From positions 1,493,518-1,557,517 of the forward strand of contig NW_023998427.1 in NCBI RefSeq assembly GCF_014805625.2: a stretch of 64,000 nt of DNA. The letters are read 5' to 3'. Of this stretch, positions 1 to 12,510 are shown piece after piece. Below the pieces are notes generated by a model that was given only the letters and a program-made list of their open reading frames with translations, did no database searches and was not told the DNA's origin. This DNA comes from Glossina fuscipes (taxonomy: Eukaryota; Arthropoda; Insecta; Diptera; Glossinidae). Made by a program: the position numbers and the translations under genes. Numbering within the stretch: the first letter of the stretch is position 1; each line of letters begins with the position of its first letter.

Positions 1-161
1 ACTAAACGAATTGAATCGTTTCATATCGATGCTGCCAACATCCGCTCCCTCATATTCAGTAGAATCGATGGTTAGTAGTTTATATCGTTCTTGTCGAGAA
101 ATCGATACACTAGACAAAAGCCAATCCGACTTGTTGGTGAGGAAAGCCATCAAATCAGTAG
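1..161 (+). CDS. M13 (neprilysin-like) gene, internal exon at the left edge
   Basis: Open frame from base 2 ending at a consensus donor (GTAAGT at 162). It encodes about 53 residues including [10 protein letters not shown], which resembles the FYxSC segment of the M13 N-terminal lobe. The exon ends in phase 1 and joins in frame to the exon at 21535, giving RKAIKSV-DGWQAF, as expected for the family. It is therefore read as part of the M13-like gene whose other exons lie at 21535-24568, across a 21,373-bp intron. The upstream part is outside the window or displaced (see the exon at 15742). Base 1 would complete a codon begun in a preceding phase-2 exon. Confidence 0.75.
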
Positions 162-889
162 GTAAGTAATATTTTATAATAATAATAGAAAATGCATGAA
201 AAGATCTCCTGCGAGACGGAATGGTTTACAGGTTTACAGGTTTAATAAAATTGTTGCATACGTTCACTTGAAATTTTTCATATTTTACAAAATATATATA
301 TATATATATAGAGCATAAGGATTATTATGGTAAGTTTCATTTCTCTTCTATCTATTTGTAAAAATTGCCATTGAATAAAGTTTATCCTGTAAAAACTGCT
401 GGGGACTAAAAAAAGGCACATGTTCAACATACAATTGTCAACAGTTAGTTATTCCATTCAGAACACTGTAAAACAAACCCTATTCGCATACACATTAGAA
501 CACTATTAGAATACTATTGATGGATAATATTGCAATGCTTTCGATCGGCTCTTCTTGAACTACTTCTCCTACTACTAATCGACATCGAAAAGGCAATGTA
601 GCAATCATGTCGTTCCGTATGTTCATTGTCCCCTCACTTATTGCCGAAACACACAAAGCAAAAAACTTGAGCTAGAATCTAGGAAGCGGAAGTAAAGTTA
701 CAAGAGAGGCAGGATTGGTGTATGAAAACATGTACACTTGCCGAAAATTTCGGAAAAGTGTTATTTGTCACCAACCTCCTCCCATGTACAACAAGAACAA
801 AAACAAATCTATCAGAGGGGCTCCTTTTACACCCATCATTTTGCCGAAACTTTTGCGACGCGCGGAACGAATCTTCGGAGACCGCGCAA

Positions 890-1110
890 AGTACACATAT
901 ATATATATATATATATATTCTTGATCTACATCAAATTCTTATTCAATTTAAACATGCTCGTCTGTTCGTCTGTACAACGTCTATTGTAAAAACTCTCCCG
1001 GCCGCAAAAATTTAATAATTTGGCAGAAACATTGGAAGGCCTTGTACGCAACTACGCCGATACTATACAATACGAAAATTGAATTGTTTTCCTCTTTTTA
1101 GTCTTAGTTT
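890..1110 (+). repeat. dispersed repeat family B copy
   Basis: Shows the family order: (TA)n, TTCTTGATC, a GTCTGT-rich block, ACTCTCCCGGCCGCAAAAA, then ACATTGGAAG. Related copies lie at 1232, 1935, 11660, 51050 and 52938. It has no open frame and is probably non-autonomous. Confidence 0.5.
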
Positions 1111-1231
1111 TTAGGATAACTGCGATGAGTAAGTATATAAGGTTCTGTGGCAAACGAATACAATTTTGTCGGTGCTAGAGCACCCCCTATAGAATATACT
1201 TTCAAAGTTTTGTAGACTTATCTGCCGCACT

Positions 1232-1510
1232 TTAAGCGTAATGAGCGAAAACGCAGTTTTGTATTTCTCTTGAAAAATAGAGTGGTAACCAGTTTATGTA
1301 GTGCCGTGGACGTGTCCTTAAACCGATTTGGCCCATTTTCAAGACAAACGATATCTTCATTTTGCGGCCAAGAGAATGTTTGCAACACGCATTACACAGA
1401 CGGACACTTTTAAATCGATTCACAATTTCCAGCTGATCAAGAATATATCTACCCATCTTTCGATAATGGATGTATATATATATATATATATATACATATA
1501 TATAATCGCT
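1232..1510 (-). repeat. dispersed repeat family B copy, inverted
   Basis: On the minus strand: AATCGATTTAAAAGTGTCC, a GTCTGT block, TGTTTGC-like and CTTGGCCGCAAAATGAAG motifs, then GAAAATGGGCCAAATCGG. With the copy at 890 it forms an imperfect inverted pair. Confidence 0.5.
1473..1504. repeat. (TA)n microsatellite
   Basis: TA run with one C, at the edge of a family B repeat. Confidence 0.85.
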
Positions 1511-1934
1511 TCTTCTGGCATAGCTCTGACATTTTATTTTATATATTATAGATGAATACACTGAATGTATATTGGATTTCAATGGATTCATAATTAGCAT
1601 AGAAGGGGAATATGTTTAATTTGCTATACCGTTTGCGATTCAACAGAAATATGATCCGAGGATAAATTTTGTAGTTTCATTTTTAGGTGTATATGTATTA
1701 AAATTTTCCAAAATGAGGGCATGGATTGGAAGCGAAGTTTATCGTAATGCAAATCATTTGAAAGGAAAAACTTGTCTAACGGCTTTCCTTTAAGTAAACG
1801 TGGCCCTGCAATAGCTGACAAGATGAAAATGCTCGATGACAGTCACATAATATGGATTCAATGTTAAAATCAAAATCAAAAATTCATAACATTTAGTAGG
1901 TGATGAGAATATAATTTAATTTCGCTCCGCACAA

Positions 1935-2560
1935 CTTGTTGTTTTCGTCTGTCTGTCAGTCTGTACGATTTCTGTGGTAAATAATCTCCTGCTCGCAAAA
2001 ATAAAGTTATCGGCTTGAAAGTCGGCGCAAACATTTGAAGTTCTTGCACACAAGTTGATATTGCAAATGGGAGAAATCAGTCAAAAGACAGGACCACAAT
2101 TACAACATAATCTTAAGGCTACCTTTATTTTTAAAAGTAAAACTAACTTTAACGAGTTTTTTGCTTGCTACTTATAAACTACAACAAATACAACATTTAT
2201 ATTCCATGGGTTGTCTGTCCTGCAGCCCCTGCATAAAAACGAAAAGTATTTAAATTTTTACTTTTTTCACTTTCTTGACGTTTTCTTCTTATTACTTACT
2301 CATAAGGTCAACAAAACAGATAGTTCAAAATTATTGTGTACATTCATCGCATGAAGATATATATGCGTGCGTATGCGTGTAAAAATGTATCAATTGCAAT
2401 GTAAATATGATGACATCCGCAACATGGAGTTTTCGTTTCTTCTTGACAGTATAGTCAATTTAGCATCCAACAAGAGGACTTGGGGACAAAAATACAATAA
2501 GCTAAGCGCGTTAATTCTAAATGAAAGACGGTGTACGACGATGGGTATAACAACAAGATT
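1935..2560 (+). repeat. long family B-related repeat, copy 1
   Basis: About 600 bp that can be followed alongside 11660-12510. Shared landmarks include TTTGCTTGCTACTTA, AACTACAACA, ATGGGTTGTC, CTGCAGC, ACTTTCTT and GCGTTAATT. Confidence 0.55.
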
Positions 2561-4747
2561 CGATCGCGGTCGAATGGGATTCTCTTACTTGTTATAATTA
2601 ATTACCGGTGATATTGAAAATTGTAAAAAATTGTAATTTGCATAACAAGTTCCATTAACGCGATTTTGAAAGCAAGGAAACCAAACTGATTTATTAGGTT
2701 GTTGGTCAAAGCTATGAAGTTTACTTACGGCGGAATCCACTGTAAACAATCAATCATAAGTGTTTCAATGAAAAATCGTTAAAATTTTTTCAATACCATG
2801 AAAGTGTGCAGTTACAGCATTGATGCGTTGAGAACACTAAGTTGTCGACATCATCATTCGAATAATGCTCCGAAAAATTTTCAAATCTATCCCAGTTTAA
2901 CTATTAAATTTTGTTTATTTTTGATTTTCAAAATTAAAAAAAATTGAGAAAAGATTCTTTCAATTTGTTAAGTCTCGAACCTTGGACACGAATGAGATTT
3001 ATTAAGATGAAAAGGTACTTTCGTTATGAAACGTGCAGATCTCGTCAACTTTCTTGTAACGACGGTGAGTTATCTAAATATTGTCGATCAATCTTATTTA
3101 TGATTTTCCCCAATAATTTACGATCTCCAACTCTTAGCGGAATTAGATAAGTTACTTTGCGCTGAAGTATTCGGAACTGAGATGTAAGATATCGTATATA
3201 CTAGTATTTGCTCAAATTTGTTGTCTCCGTTTTCGAAATTGATTTCTAATTATATATATCACTGAAAAATCGTGCTGCACTGGATTTACCTTTTATATAT
3301 ATATATATATATATATTGATTTGAGTGACCTTTATAGTTATAGATTTTTTGTTTTTCATTCCGTGGTTTTTTACTTAACTAACAGTTTAAATAATGCAGG
3401 CAGATGACAAATCTTTAAATAAATTAAAAAATAGATATAAGTTGAAGAAATATCAAGAAATTGTGATATATATATAAAGTTTTGAAATCATATATAAATC
3501 AAAAATCATAATAAATAAATTTAAAAAACATTATATTAATTAAAAGAGAAAAAAATTAAAATCTTATCAACGAGCATAAGCAAGCAAAAAAGTATATTTG
3601 ATAAAGTGTAAACGCAATGCGAAACTTATTATCAATCGAATGTGCATACATTCACTTAAATATAAATTGAGAAACTGTCAGTCATTTTCAATATCGGAAA
3701 TTACGCGAGATTAAGTGCGCTAACAACTTAATTATAAATTATTATTTTATAATTTTTAATTATGCCTACACACCTACACCTACACACACAAACATATATA
3801 TTTATATATATATATATATATGTATGTATGTACACCTACACATTTATACGTACATCAACGGTATTAGCGGACAAGTGGTTAGATTTGCGGTTAAACTAAT
3901 ATTTAATATTTAACTTTTTTTCTAATTTACCGGTTTTTTTTTTTCTTTTTTTTTTGGATCTGCGGTTGAGATATAAATTTTTATACATCCAGATACATCG
4001 AAAACAACCGTATACTAATTTGATTATGCCGTTTGTAACATTGAGAAATATACGCTAGTGATCTGAAAGGAGTGCGATCTGACCTTCATGTCTATTTGAT
4101 GTCGATTTGTTGTTTGACTTGAATTTTGAAACCGATTATGAGTGTGCGCGCGCTTGCCTGTATGCAAGATTCAAATCTTCAGGTCAAATCCCCTCAAATG
4201 GCTGCATGGAATAGATAGAGTACGGTTTCAAGTTTGACCTAAGCATGATCTCAACAAAACTATTTTGTTTTTAGAACAACAAAGGTTGATCTTGAATTTC
4301 TGCTTTCTACACCAATAGAGCATATTAATATAAGAGGCTGCACAAAATGTATACATTCTTGATTGGCATGAAGGAAGGAATCGAAATGCCTACACTTTGC
4401 CACACAAATGGCCGCAAATTCAAATCTTGTAGACGTGTACGGACATCCTATGCTTGCGCGCATTTCGAATGAACAAGGTTATTCTACGGCCTTGGTTCAG
4501 CAAGCCAAGTATGTGTCAATGTTATAAAAAAGGTTTTTACGTTTACATAGAATATCAGGCTTACAAAATATCCAAAACAATTTAAACAAAATAAGTTAAG
4601 CGATGGGCTTCAGACAATTCGGTTCAAATCAAATACAATTTTTTTCTCATTCCTTCTTTTACAAGGCAATGATTTACGCGACATTTATATTTTGGATAAA
4701 AATTTTTTTTCGTAGAAAAATATTCACATGCATACATAATCATATAT

Positions 4748-4748
<1 letters not shown>

Positions 4749-4784
<36 letters not shown>
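4749..4784. repeat. (TA)n microsatellite
   Basis: About 30 bp of TA. Similar shorter runs occur at 292-310, 896-918, 3294-3316, about 3796-3822, about 5271-5288, 17884-17917 and 20181-20209. Confidence 0.85.
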
Positions 4785-4786
<2 letters not shown>

Positions 4787-5834
4787 AAATGACTAAAGGA
4801 ATACCGAAACAACGCGCAGTGCTATTGCATGATCAATAATTTTAACGTTTTTTTTATTAATATCACTAAAAATAGTTTTGAATGTAACAGAAATACAAAA
4901 ACACACGCACAACATGTGCATTAATAACCTTGTTTGATATTAAAGTGAAAAACTAGCTCTTTGTTGGTTTTTCTCTTCCATCAAAAGTCAATCAAATACA
5001 TTAATTATGTTAATTAGTTGACGTAAATTGATTTGGTTTTATTTGTTATTATCGCTGTTTATATGGTTTGGCGGCTGTTGTAACACAAGACGTTTCAGAT
5101 TTCATATTGTTTTTATGCAGTCATCATCGAAGCGTGTATTAATATTGTCGTTCTGTAAGCAACACTAACGCATCCTCCTGATCGACGTCAGATTTTAGTA
5201 CGAGTTCATATGTCTTTCTTCTTCATCTCTTCTTCATCTCTCTCGAAGTGTGGAAAACTAAATTATTCTTATATATATATATATATATTAGTTGCAAATT
5301 GTTAAATATATGCACATATTTCCCCGATTCCTCGTATCGGTATAATGGCTTGATGACTTGCCATATGTGCATAAATCTAAGATATTTTCATTTCAAATTT
5401 CAAATCGATATTTAATCACAGGTTAGTAATAACAAAAAAAAATTCGATGTCCTTATATCGAGATTGATTCTTCCACTGTCTGTCTATCCACTAAACTTGC
5501 ATTTTCTTATTCTGCTGGCTTATACAGACGAGCACATCCGTGAGTTACATCTATTTTATTAAATTAAGACCTTGTTTACGAAGATGATCTCAGAATTTTA
5601 TCTAGAGTGTTCAATTTTTCCATATTGAAAGAAAGGCAGTTTTTAGAAAATGAGTTCAAACTATTAGGGGCGTTTATATATGCAATTTTAAAGGACACGT
5701 CTTGCTTTTCATCATAGTCTTCAAAGTATTAGGTGATTGTATATATTTTGATCATTTTTTTTTTTGAAAGGCTTGAAAAAGGCATTTTTTGAGAAAAATT
5801 ATTACAAAATGCATTAATGAAAATATTTTGCATC

Positions 5835-6650
5835 ATTTTCTACAACCTTTTCCCATCATTCATCTCTCTGGCAATATGGCGATACCGTCTCGAATGAACG
5901 ATATTGCTTTGGCGGCGATTCAATTATCGGCCCATTCTCGTACTTCTTCAGCATTTCGAAACCGTATGCCAGCCAATCCACGCTACAGCGATCTGAACAA
6001 GTGATGGTGAGTACTTTGGGTGTGATAGAATTTCTCACTCGTACTCGACCAGTATATTGTTCAGAACTCTTGCAACGTGTGACCGAGCGTTGTCGTACAA
6101 GCGGACGAATTCGCGTCTATTAACCCCTCTTGCTTGGCTTTTTTTGCAATTCACGTCGATAGATATCCGCAGTAATAGTTTTTCTCAGTCTTAACAGCTC
6201 GTAATACACTACATCTTGCTGAATTCACCATATGTAGATCCACTTTTCGTCACCAGCCACAATACGCTATAGAAAACTCTTGTTTTTTCCCTGGCAAACA
6301 ATGAGACCGGATTGAAACGATTCGAAATAGGCATTTCAGTCAGTTCGTGTGGTAGCCATTATACCTCGTTTTGCGTGCTGCCCATCGCATGCAAACGTTT
6401 ACGAACAGTTGATTCATCAATTGCTAAGCTGTTCGAAAGTTTTTTGAGACTTTAAGGTGGCTTTTCATCCAACAATTATTGCAGTTCAGTGTTTTCCAAC
6501 CTTATTGGTTCTTTGTCATTGAAACCGAAATCACAACAATTAAACCGGCTTCAATCAAAACCGACAATTGGCAGATGATGGAGCAGCGTCAACATAAGCT
6601 TCTAAAGGTGTTGATAGGCTTCGGTGACGGATGTCCTCAAATCAAACAAC
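5835..6650 (-). pseudogene. decayed mariner transposase (mauritiana-like)
   Basis: Read on the minus strand, with several stops and shifts, the blocks come in mariner order: a CDFGFNDKE segment (about 6520), then LAIDESTVRKRLHAMGS (about 6400), a WLPHELTE match (about 6340), a TGDEKW-like VTKSG region (about 6240), and IRDGIA-like C-terminal residues (about 5890). No terminal inverted repeats were located. This is an old dead copy in the M13 intron. Confidence 0.6.
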
Positions 6651-7353
6651 AAAGTAACAAAAGTTGTATTTACATATCAACACTCGTAAATTAAAAATTT
6701 TTATTTAACAAAAGGATATTAACCGTTAGTAAGATTTCAATAGTTTTCATAATCGAGAGCAGTTGATGACTCTTAACAGTACTTCACTTTGAAATAAATG
6801 AAGAAAACTAATACTTGCCGTAAATGGCATTTTAATGGCGCATAAATCAATGCATCGACCAACGCTCGAAAAGATTATGTGCGTGTATTTTGTCAAGATA
6901 TATATCGCGTCAAGCTTAAAAATATGACTTCAACGCGAACAATTCGAAATATTAATATGTTATCCGATGCAAGCTCTCTCTCTCGAGATACTTACTCCCT
7001 TCGAAGTTTCGCAAAACTAAATTATTAATCCAATAGAGTGGACTAGTTCCTTCCGAGGGCGTGATTAAATAATCTATGAAATAAATGTTGTATTCAAGCA
7101 AGGCCACGTCGTCTGATATAATTTCATTTCATCATTTCTTCTTCTCATAGGTCACCTTATCAGGTGATCCACAAAACATAAACTAAGAGTTCAATTGTGT
7201 TAAAATTAACCTTCTTGGCAAAGATCATATGATTTTTTTTCATTTTCATCATACGATACTAAATATCAGACTTAATTTTCGTAGCAACAGTTCGATCCAA
7301 ATTTTTTACATGAATTTAGTGTATGCTTAACACACTATTATTAATACTCTCTC

Positions 7354-7797
7354 TTGAACACCCTTTTCAAAAGGCATTATATCGGGGGCAATCACAGAAG
7401 AAGTCCGATTGAATTCATTTGCAACAGACCTTTATTATCCATATCTCAGTATATCAAAAATTACCTATCTATCCATATCTATTGCATTAATCCTCAATTA
7501 ACTCCACCTCTATATCCAACAAATGTTGAGAAAGCCAAGATCCAAACATTTTCGAGAATTCGTTTTGGTCATACAATTGCAACTCACCAATGGATCTTGA
7601 AGAAGTCTTCTCCCCCAATCTGCTGTTGTGGACAAACTCTTACTATAAAGCACATTCTCTGCGACTGCCTCAACTTTTCCTTGGCTAGAAGTATTGCATT
7701 TGGAACGATTAACCCTTTGAACATTCTACAATCAGCTTCAGAACAGAATATCAATTCAATATTTTACTTTATTAGTACTACTAAGCTTATTATCTAA
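7354..7797 (+). pseudogene. 5'-truncated LINE, C-terminal end of ORF2
   Basis: A 147-codon frame ends with the typical post-reverse-transcriptase tail of I/LOA/jockey-type LINEs: RIRFGHTIATHQWIL, then PPICCCGQTLTIKHILCDC (CxC...HxxxC pattern). The reverse transcriptase and the rest of ORF2 are absent, as in most 5'-truncated copies. A 3' UTR and an (AAT)n tail follow, like the TAA-repeat tail of I-clade elements. Its 3' UTR shares sequence with the SINE family of this window. Confidence 0.7.
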
Positions 7798-7893
7798 TAT
7801 CCATTTGTTTAAATTAGAGCCGATAGCCTGTGTTGCTAGTGCTCAATGTCTTTTTTTTTAGTCTAAGAATTCAATTCATTAGTCTAAAATTAA

Positions 7894-7930
<37 letters not shown>

Positions 7931-7931
7931 T
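7798..7931 (+). mobile_element. LINE 3' UTR and (AAT)n tail
   Basis: Contains GCCGATAGCCT (7819-7829) and TGCTAGTGCT (7834-7843), four bases apart, then GTCTAAGAATT and an (AAT)n run from about 7893 to 7931. The same order and the same four-base spacing occur in the SINE at 49741-49909. Confidence 0.65.
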
Positions 7932-8798
7932 TTAAAGAACGATTCTGAATCTGATTTTGAATATAATAATAAAAGGCGGGTCATTATAAGTCGCAGGAGT
8001 TTATAAGTCGCTCTTGGCTTTGCATACGTACATTCGTGTTGTAGGGTGTATAATTTTTGCTAATTATGAAGATTCGAGCCAAGTTGAATCTCACTTCTCT
8101 CTCTTCTTATGTCTGGTTCTTCTTTGTCAGCATATGTTAAGGCATTGTTCTATTTTAAATAAAATTATCGCTTATATGATCAATTTTAATAGTGTTTCCA
8201 AAAGTTCGAAAGCACATTTGCATATAAATTATGATTTAAAGTGTGAAATTCGGGTTGGGCGGTTAGTTGAAAAACATGCTTGATTTTTAGTAGATTTTAA
8301 ATGGTTTGTCTCGAGAAAATTTCAATTCAATTAATAGACTTAAGATTCAAATTTGATTAACTATTAATTCCTTTTTCTGTCTTTTTTTTTTTTTTTTTTT
8401 TTTTTTGAGTAACATTTGTTACCATGTGATGAAATTTTCAAATACTTATGTATGTAAAAACACAAAAACACAAAAACAAACAAATAAATAAAAAAGAAAA
8501 CAAAAAAATTCTCTTTGAAATTGTTTATAATGCGAAGAAAACATCATAAGATGAAACTAATCGACATTAAAACACTCCGCTCTCTTCATAGCGTTTCTAA
8601 AACGAAAGGACGAAGAGAAGTCCATTTTCATGATATTTTTTTTTTTTTTTTTTTTTTTGAAAATATGTTAAAGGGAGCCTTTAAGGTTTTAAACATTGAA
8701 AGAGAAAGTAGAAAAACAATACCTTATCTCTAATACCTATCAATATCAGAATTTATCATAAGAAAATTTGTTAGCAGAGGTTAGTAGGTTAGTAGGTG

Positions 8799-9104
8799 TG
8801 TGCCCAATCGGTAAGTGTTATCGCCTTTACCGCATTTAAGCATTCTTCATTACTATAATCAAAGTGAACTCTACCACACTGAGATTCGAAACCGTGAAGA
8901 CAGCCTTTATAGGTGCGATTTTTAGCTACAAAGCTCATCATACGGACATCGGCCCGGCAATCGTCTTGATGAAGCTTCGCTGGCATATTTTTGCTGACAC
9001 TACTTTTAAATGAAAACAAACACTTTCTAACGAGATCCGTGTGTGCATTAGATAGTGCATTTTTCTCCGCATATTCTAGAAGGTTCAAAGCATCTTGTAA
9101 AAGA
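8799..9104 (-). CDS. possible exon of an unrecognised secreted-type protein
   Basis: On the minus strand a long pyrimidine-rich run ends in ACAAG near 9104. It is followed by an open frame of about 100 residues to a stop near 8790. The frame has five cysteines (CLFSF, CRAD, CLHG, CGRV, CLNA) and balanced amino-acid use, unlike the low-complexity frames around it. The exon would need a phase-1 upstream exon giving Asp at the junction. I did not find a convincing signal-peptide exon upstream, where a decayed repeat copy lies (about 9205-9260). I do not recognise the family. It could be a nested gene fragment or chance. Confidence 0.3.
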
Positions 9105-11094
9105 ACAGAAGAAAAGAAAAAGTATTGAAAAGTAGGCATGGGCCTTCCCCATTTATGAATCGACCTCATCTTTTTACTATATTGATGGATTCAAAATCAT
9201 TCTTTTAATAGATTTAAGCTTGTCTGTCTTTGCATCCATTTATCTGCCTGATCTTAGTGCTTGTGTTTTTGTTTTTAACGACGCAAAATTCTGGAAAGCT
9301 GACGATGTTTGGCCCAAGAACGAACGCCATTGAAAACTGATAAGACAGCATCATTTTCACAATCAATGCCTATACAAAAACCTTGTTTGTTTAATATTAA
9401 TAATAGTAATAATATCAATAAATATTTCGGAACAATCCACATATCATAATGTTTTCTTAAAAATTGATCCGTAACAATAATTTGGGAAAGAAATTAACTG
9501 CACTAAGTTTAGATGACATAGATATATCTTTTAGATCACGACATGCATAAGCTTTGTAATAGAAGGCAAACCTTTATAAGGTAGGAAGAACTAAGCTGTC
9601 GTTTTTTTTTTTTTTTTTTTCTTTTTTATAATTGAAATCAGTAAACTGATTAATAAAATCTTTAAAAAGAAAATTTAATTTTCATCAGTTTTGATCGCAA
9701 TTAGTTCATATTCTGCGCCCGCTTTTCATGGACACAATGTAAGATTTTTCACATTTTATAGCGAAAATCGATTTAGAATTATATTGGACGAAGTAAAAGT
9801 AGCATATTTCAAAGTCGACCTTGCCCAGCTATCATGTTTTCACTCATTTTTTACTATTTGTATGCAAATGGTATTTAGCCATAAATTTTGTGTCGAATCG
9901 TTAATAAATTTTTATGATTTATGTCTTTCAAATGTAGAGCTCCGCACAGCGGGCAGCCTTTGTTAGAGGGAAGTTGAAAAGAAAAATTATTTAGATTTTT
10001 TTCGCTTTTAAACAACTCTCACGGATGCGATAAAATCTTCTTGCGCCTTTAAACGAATTCTCTACAATGACAAAATAGATTGTCAAATGTCAGTGTAAAA
10101 CTTCGTCATCATCATTGGCCCTAGCCCTCTTTAGCCACATAGGTTTTTTAGATAGTCCTTCTTAAAGTTCGCGCAAAGTTTCAGCTCAGCTACTGCTTTG
10201 AATTGTAATCTATAATTTTCTGCTATTTTAGGCATGGATGCGGCCGATTCTCGTCCATTTTTAAATAATTAACTAAAAAACTTAAGCTACTAGAGGGCTT
10301 TACAAATTTTCTTTGACAAAGAGCATTTTAACTGATAAGACGTAACCGACAGAGAACCGGGTGGATAGGATTGAATTGACTCAGTTGGAATGTTCACGAT
10401 TACATAGCACATTACGTTTGCAATAGTGCAACAAATCGATCAATAAGTATTGAAACTAACACATAGACGTTCGCAAAAAAGAAAAAATCGATAGTATTTT
10501 TCGAAAGTGCCATCGACGTCCTACAAAATTTCATGTCATTTTGAGCATTTGCTTACAAATAATAATTTTATCGCAATTACACGTATTATTACTCAACGAA
10601 CTCGGCGAACAATATCTTGTTGATTTGTGGACTGCCAGACTGTGACGCGACATTCATTACTTTCACGAATTGAAATTAGAATTACTATTTCATCCAGATC
10701 TGGCGTTTAGCGACTCGTATCTATTTCGAAATCTCAAAGGGCTGCATGCGGGGAAAAAGCTGTGAGTCAAATGCTAAACTCGTTGCGCACATTGAAGTGT
10801 ATTGTCAGAATTTTGACAAAAAGTCGAGTTATGCGAACAACATTTTTTCTTAGTTAGTCCCGGCATAATAAAACAAAAATATTGCAAGTACTGAATGTCA
10901 AATGATTTGCTCAAAGCACAATATATAGTTTTCAGTTTTCTCTCTTTTTCTGTTTCTTATTAATATCTGCTCCTCTCATATAGAATTAAGTTTGAGTCCA
11001 TTTTTAACAATAAATAGTTACGGCAGACGAAATGTTGACAGTAGAGTGAAATGCTGTAATGCGATGTTGTAGTGGCTTGTTATGCCGTTAGGCT

Positions 11095-11097
<3 letters not shown>

Positions 11098-11137
<40 letters not shown>

Positions 11138-11215
11138 GTGATATATATAAATGATGTATATATATACATATTTATATATATAGATATATACACATACGGA
11201 TATAGGTGTATATAC
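11098..11215. repeat. (TA)n microsatellite and TA-rich flank
   Basis: Pure TA from about 11098 to 11134, then interrupted TA/TATG sequence to about 11215. Confidence 0.9.
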
Positions 11216-11659
11216 TTTTTATTATTGTTATCTATAATATATTGGAGATAAAAAATTTCAAAAAAAAAAATTTCATTTAACCCTGAAATTAAAAGATGTC
11301 ATACAAGTTTCGTCCAACATACAGGCGTCAGCCGAGCCGATAGGTAATTAAAATTGGAGCCAAATTTTATAATAAATTCATAATTAACGTAGAAGTAGAA
11401 ATTCGTACAACGCATACATTAATAGACGTAAAATCCAATTTTATTGTTGTAAATTTGTTTTAAGCTTTTTTTTTTTTTTTATTATTTAATTGATGTAAAA
11501 AGTTTGCTGAATTTGTTGGGGTTTTTTTGCCTTTCTTTTGATACTCATCACTGAAGTGTGAGGGTATATTAATTTTGTCGAAACATTTGCAACATCCAAA
11601 AGGAAGCCTCACTAATCCCGTATTGTGTACATATTCGTCATCAACATGAAATTTTTAAT

Positions 11660-12510
11660 CCATTTCCTGTCTGTCCGCCTCTCTGTCTGTCTGTCTGTCC
11701 GTCTGTCTGCCTGCCTGTCTCTCTGTGTAACGTCTGTGGAAAACAATGTCCTAATCGCAAGAATGAAGCTACCCACTTCAAAGTCGACACGAAGATTGAA
11801 AATTCTTGCACACAGGTTGGCCGAAGACCGAAGATCACAATTACAATATACTCTTAAACTGCCTCCCATTTTTAAAAATATAATTAATTTAGTTTTTTTT
11901 GCTTGCTACTTAGAAACTACAACACATACAACGATAAAGATTTGCATTTACATTCTATGGGTTGTCCTGCAGCGCCTGCGTAAATATGGAACATATCGTC
12001 CAATCCCACATAAAAATAATAAGTGATCAAATTTTTATTCTCTTTACTTTCTTGGTGTTTTCATCGTATTGTGCATTAGGTAAAAAAAAACAGGTGAAAG
12101 GTGAAAATTATTCGGTACATTTCTCACATGAAAATATTTAAAAATGTATTCGTTTCGGTATGAATATGGTGGACACCACGAGGGGGAGGCTTCGTTTCTT
12201 CCTCGCATTACAAACAAACGGATATCAAATATTATTATTATTATTATTAATTTCGCCAGAGAAATAAATTCGAAGATTAAACTCTTAAGGCTATCGGCTT
12301 TTTATTAAAAATTCAACCGCACTTGAGAATCGAACCCACGACCATTGACCTGCTAGTCAAGATTCCTCGCCTTCGGCTACTCAGGCGGATAGGGGATATC
12401 AAATAAAAGGACTGGCTACGAATAGAATGTGACTAGATAAGTGCGTTAATTTTAAGTATATATGTACGTAAATAAATATGTACGACGGGTAACGGTGACG
12501 GGTATTAAAG
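11660..12510 (+). repeat. long family B-related repeat, copy 2, split by a SINE
   Basis: Partner of 1935-2560. It begins with a GTCTGTCTGTC tract and ends near GGTAACGGTGACGGG. The SINE at 12231-12393 with its target duplication sits inside it, so this repeat is older than the SINE insertion. Confidence 0.55.
12231..12393 (-). mobile_element. tRNA-derived SINE with target-site duplication
   Basis: Full-length copy on the minus strand. It starts with a tRNA-like head: box A-like TAGCCGAAGGCG (12368-12379) and box B-like GGTTCGATTCT (12326-12336). A body follows with GCCGATAGCC, and it ends in (AAT)n. It is flanked by an 11-bp direct repeat, GGATATCAAAT (12220-12230 and 12394-12404). It interrupts an older dispersed repeat whose sequence resumes after the duplication. 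Confidence 0.8.

Noticed and set aside
8765..8790. GGTTAGTAGGTTAGTAGGT short tandem
   Set aside because: About two units only, and it overlaps the end of the possible minus-strand exon; no evidence of function.
12330..12380. tRNA gene suggested by box A and box B matches
   Set aside because: The boxes belong to the tRNA-derived head of the SINE; no cloverleaf with paired acceptor stem is present.
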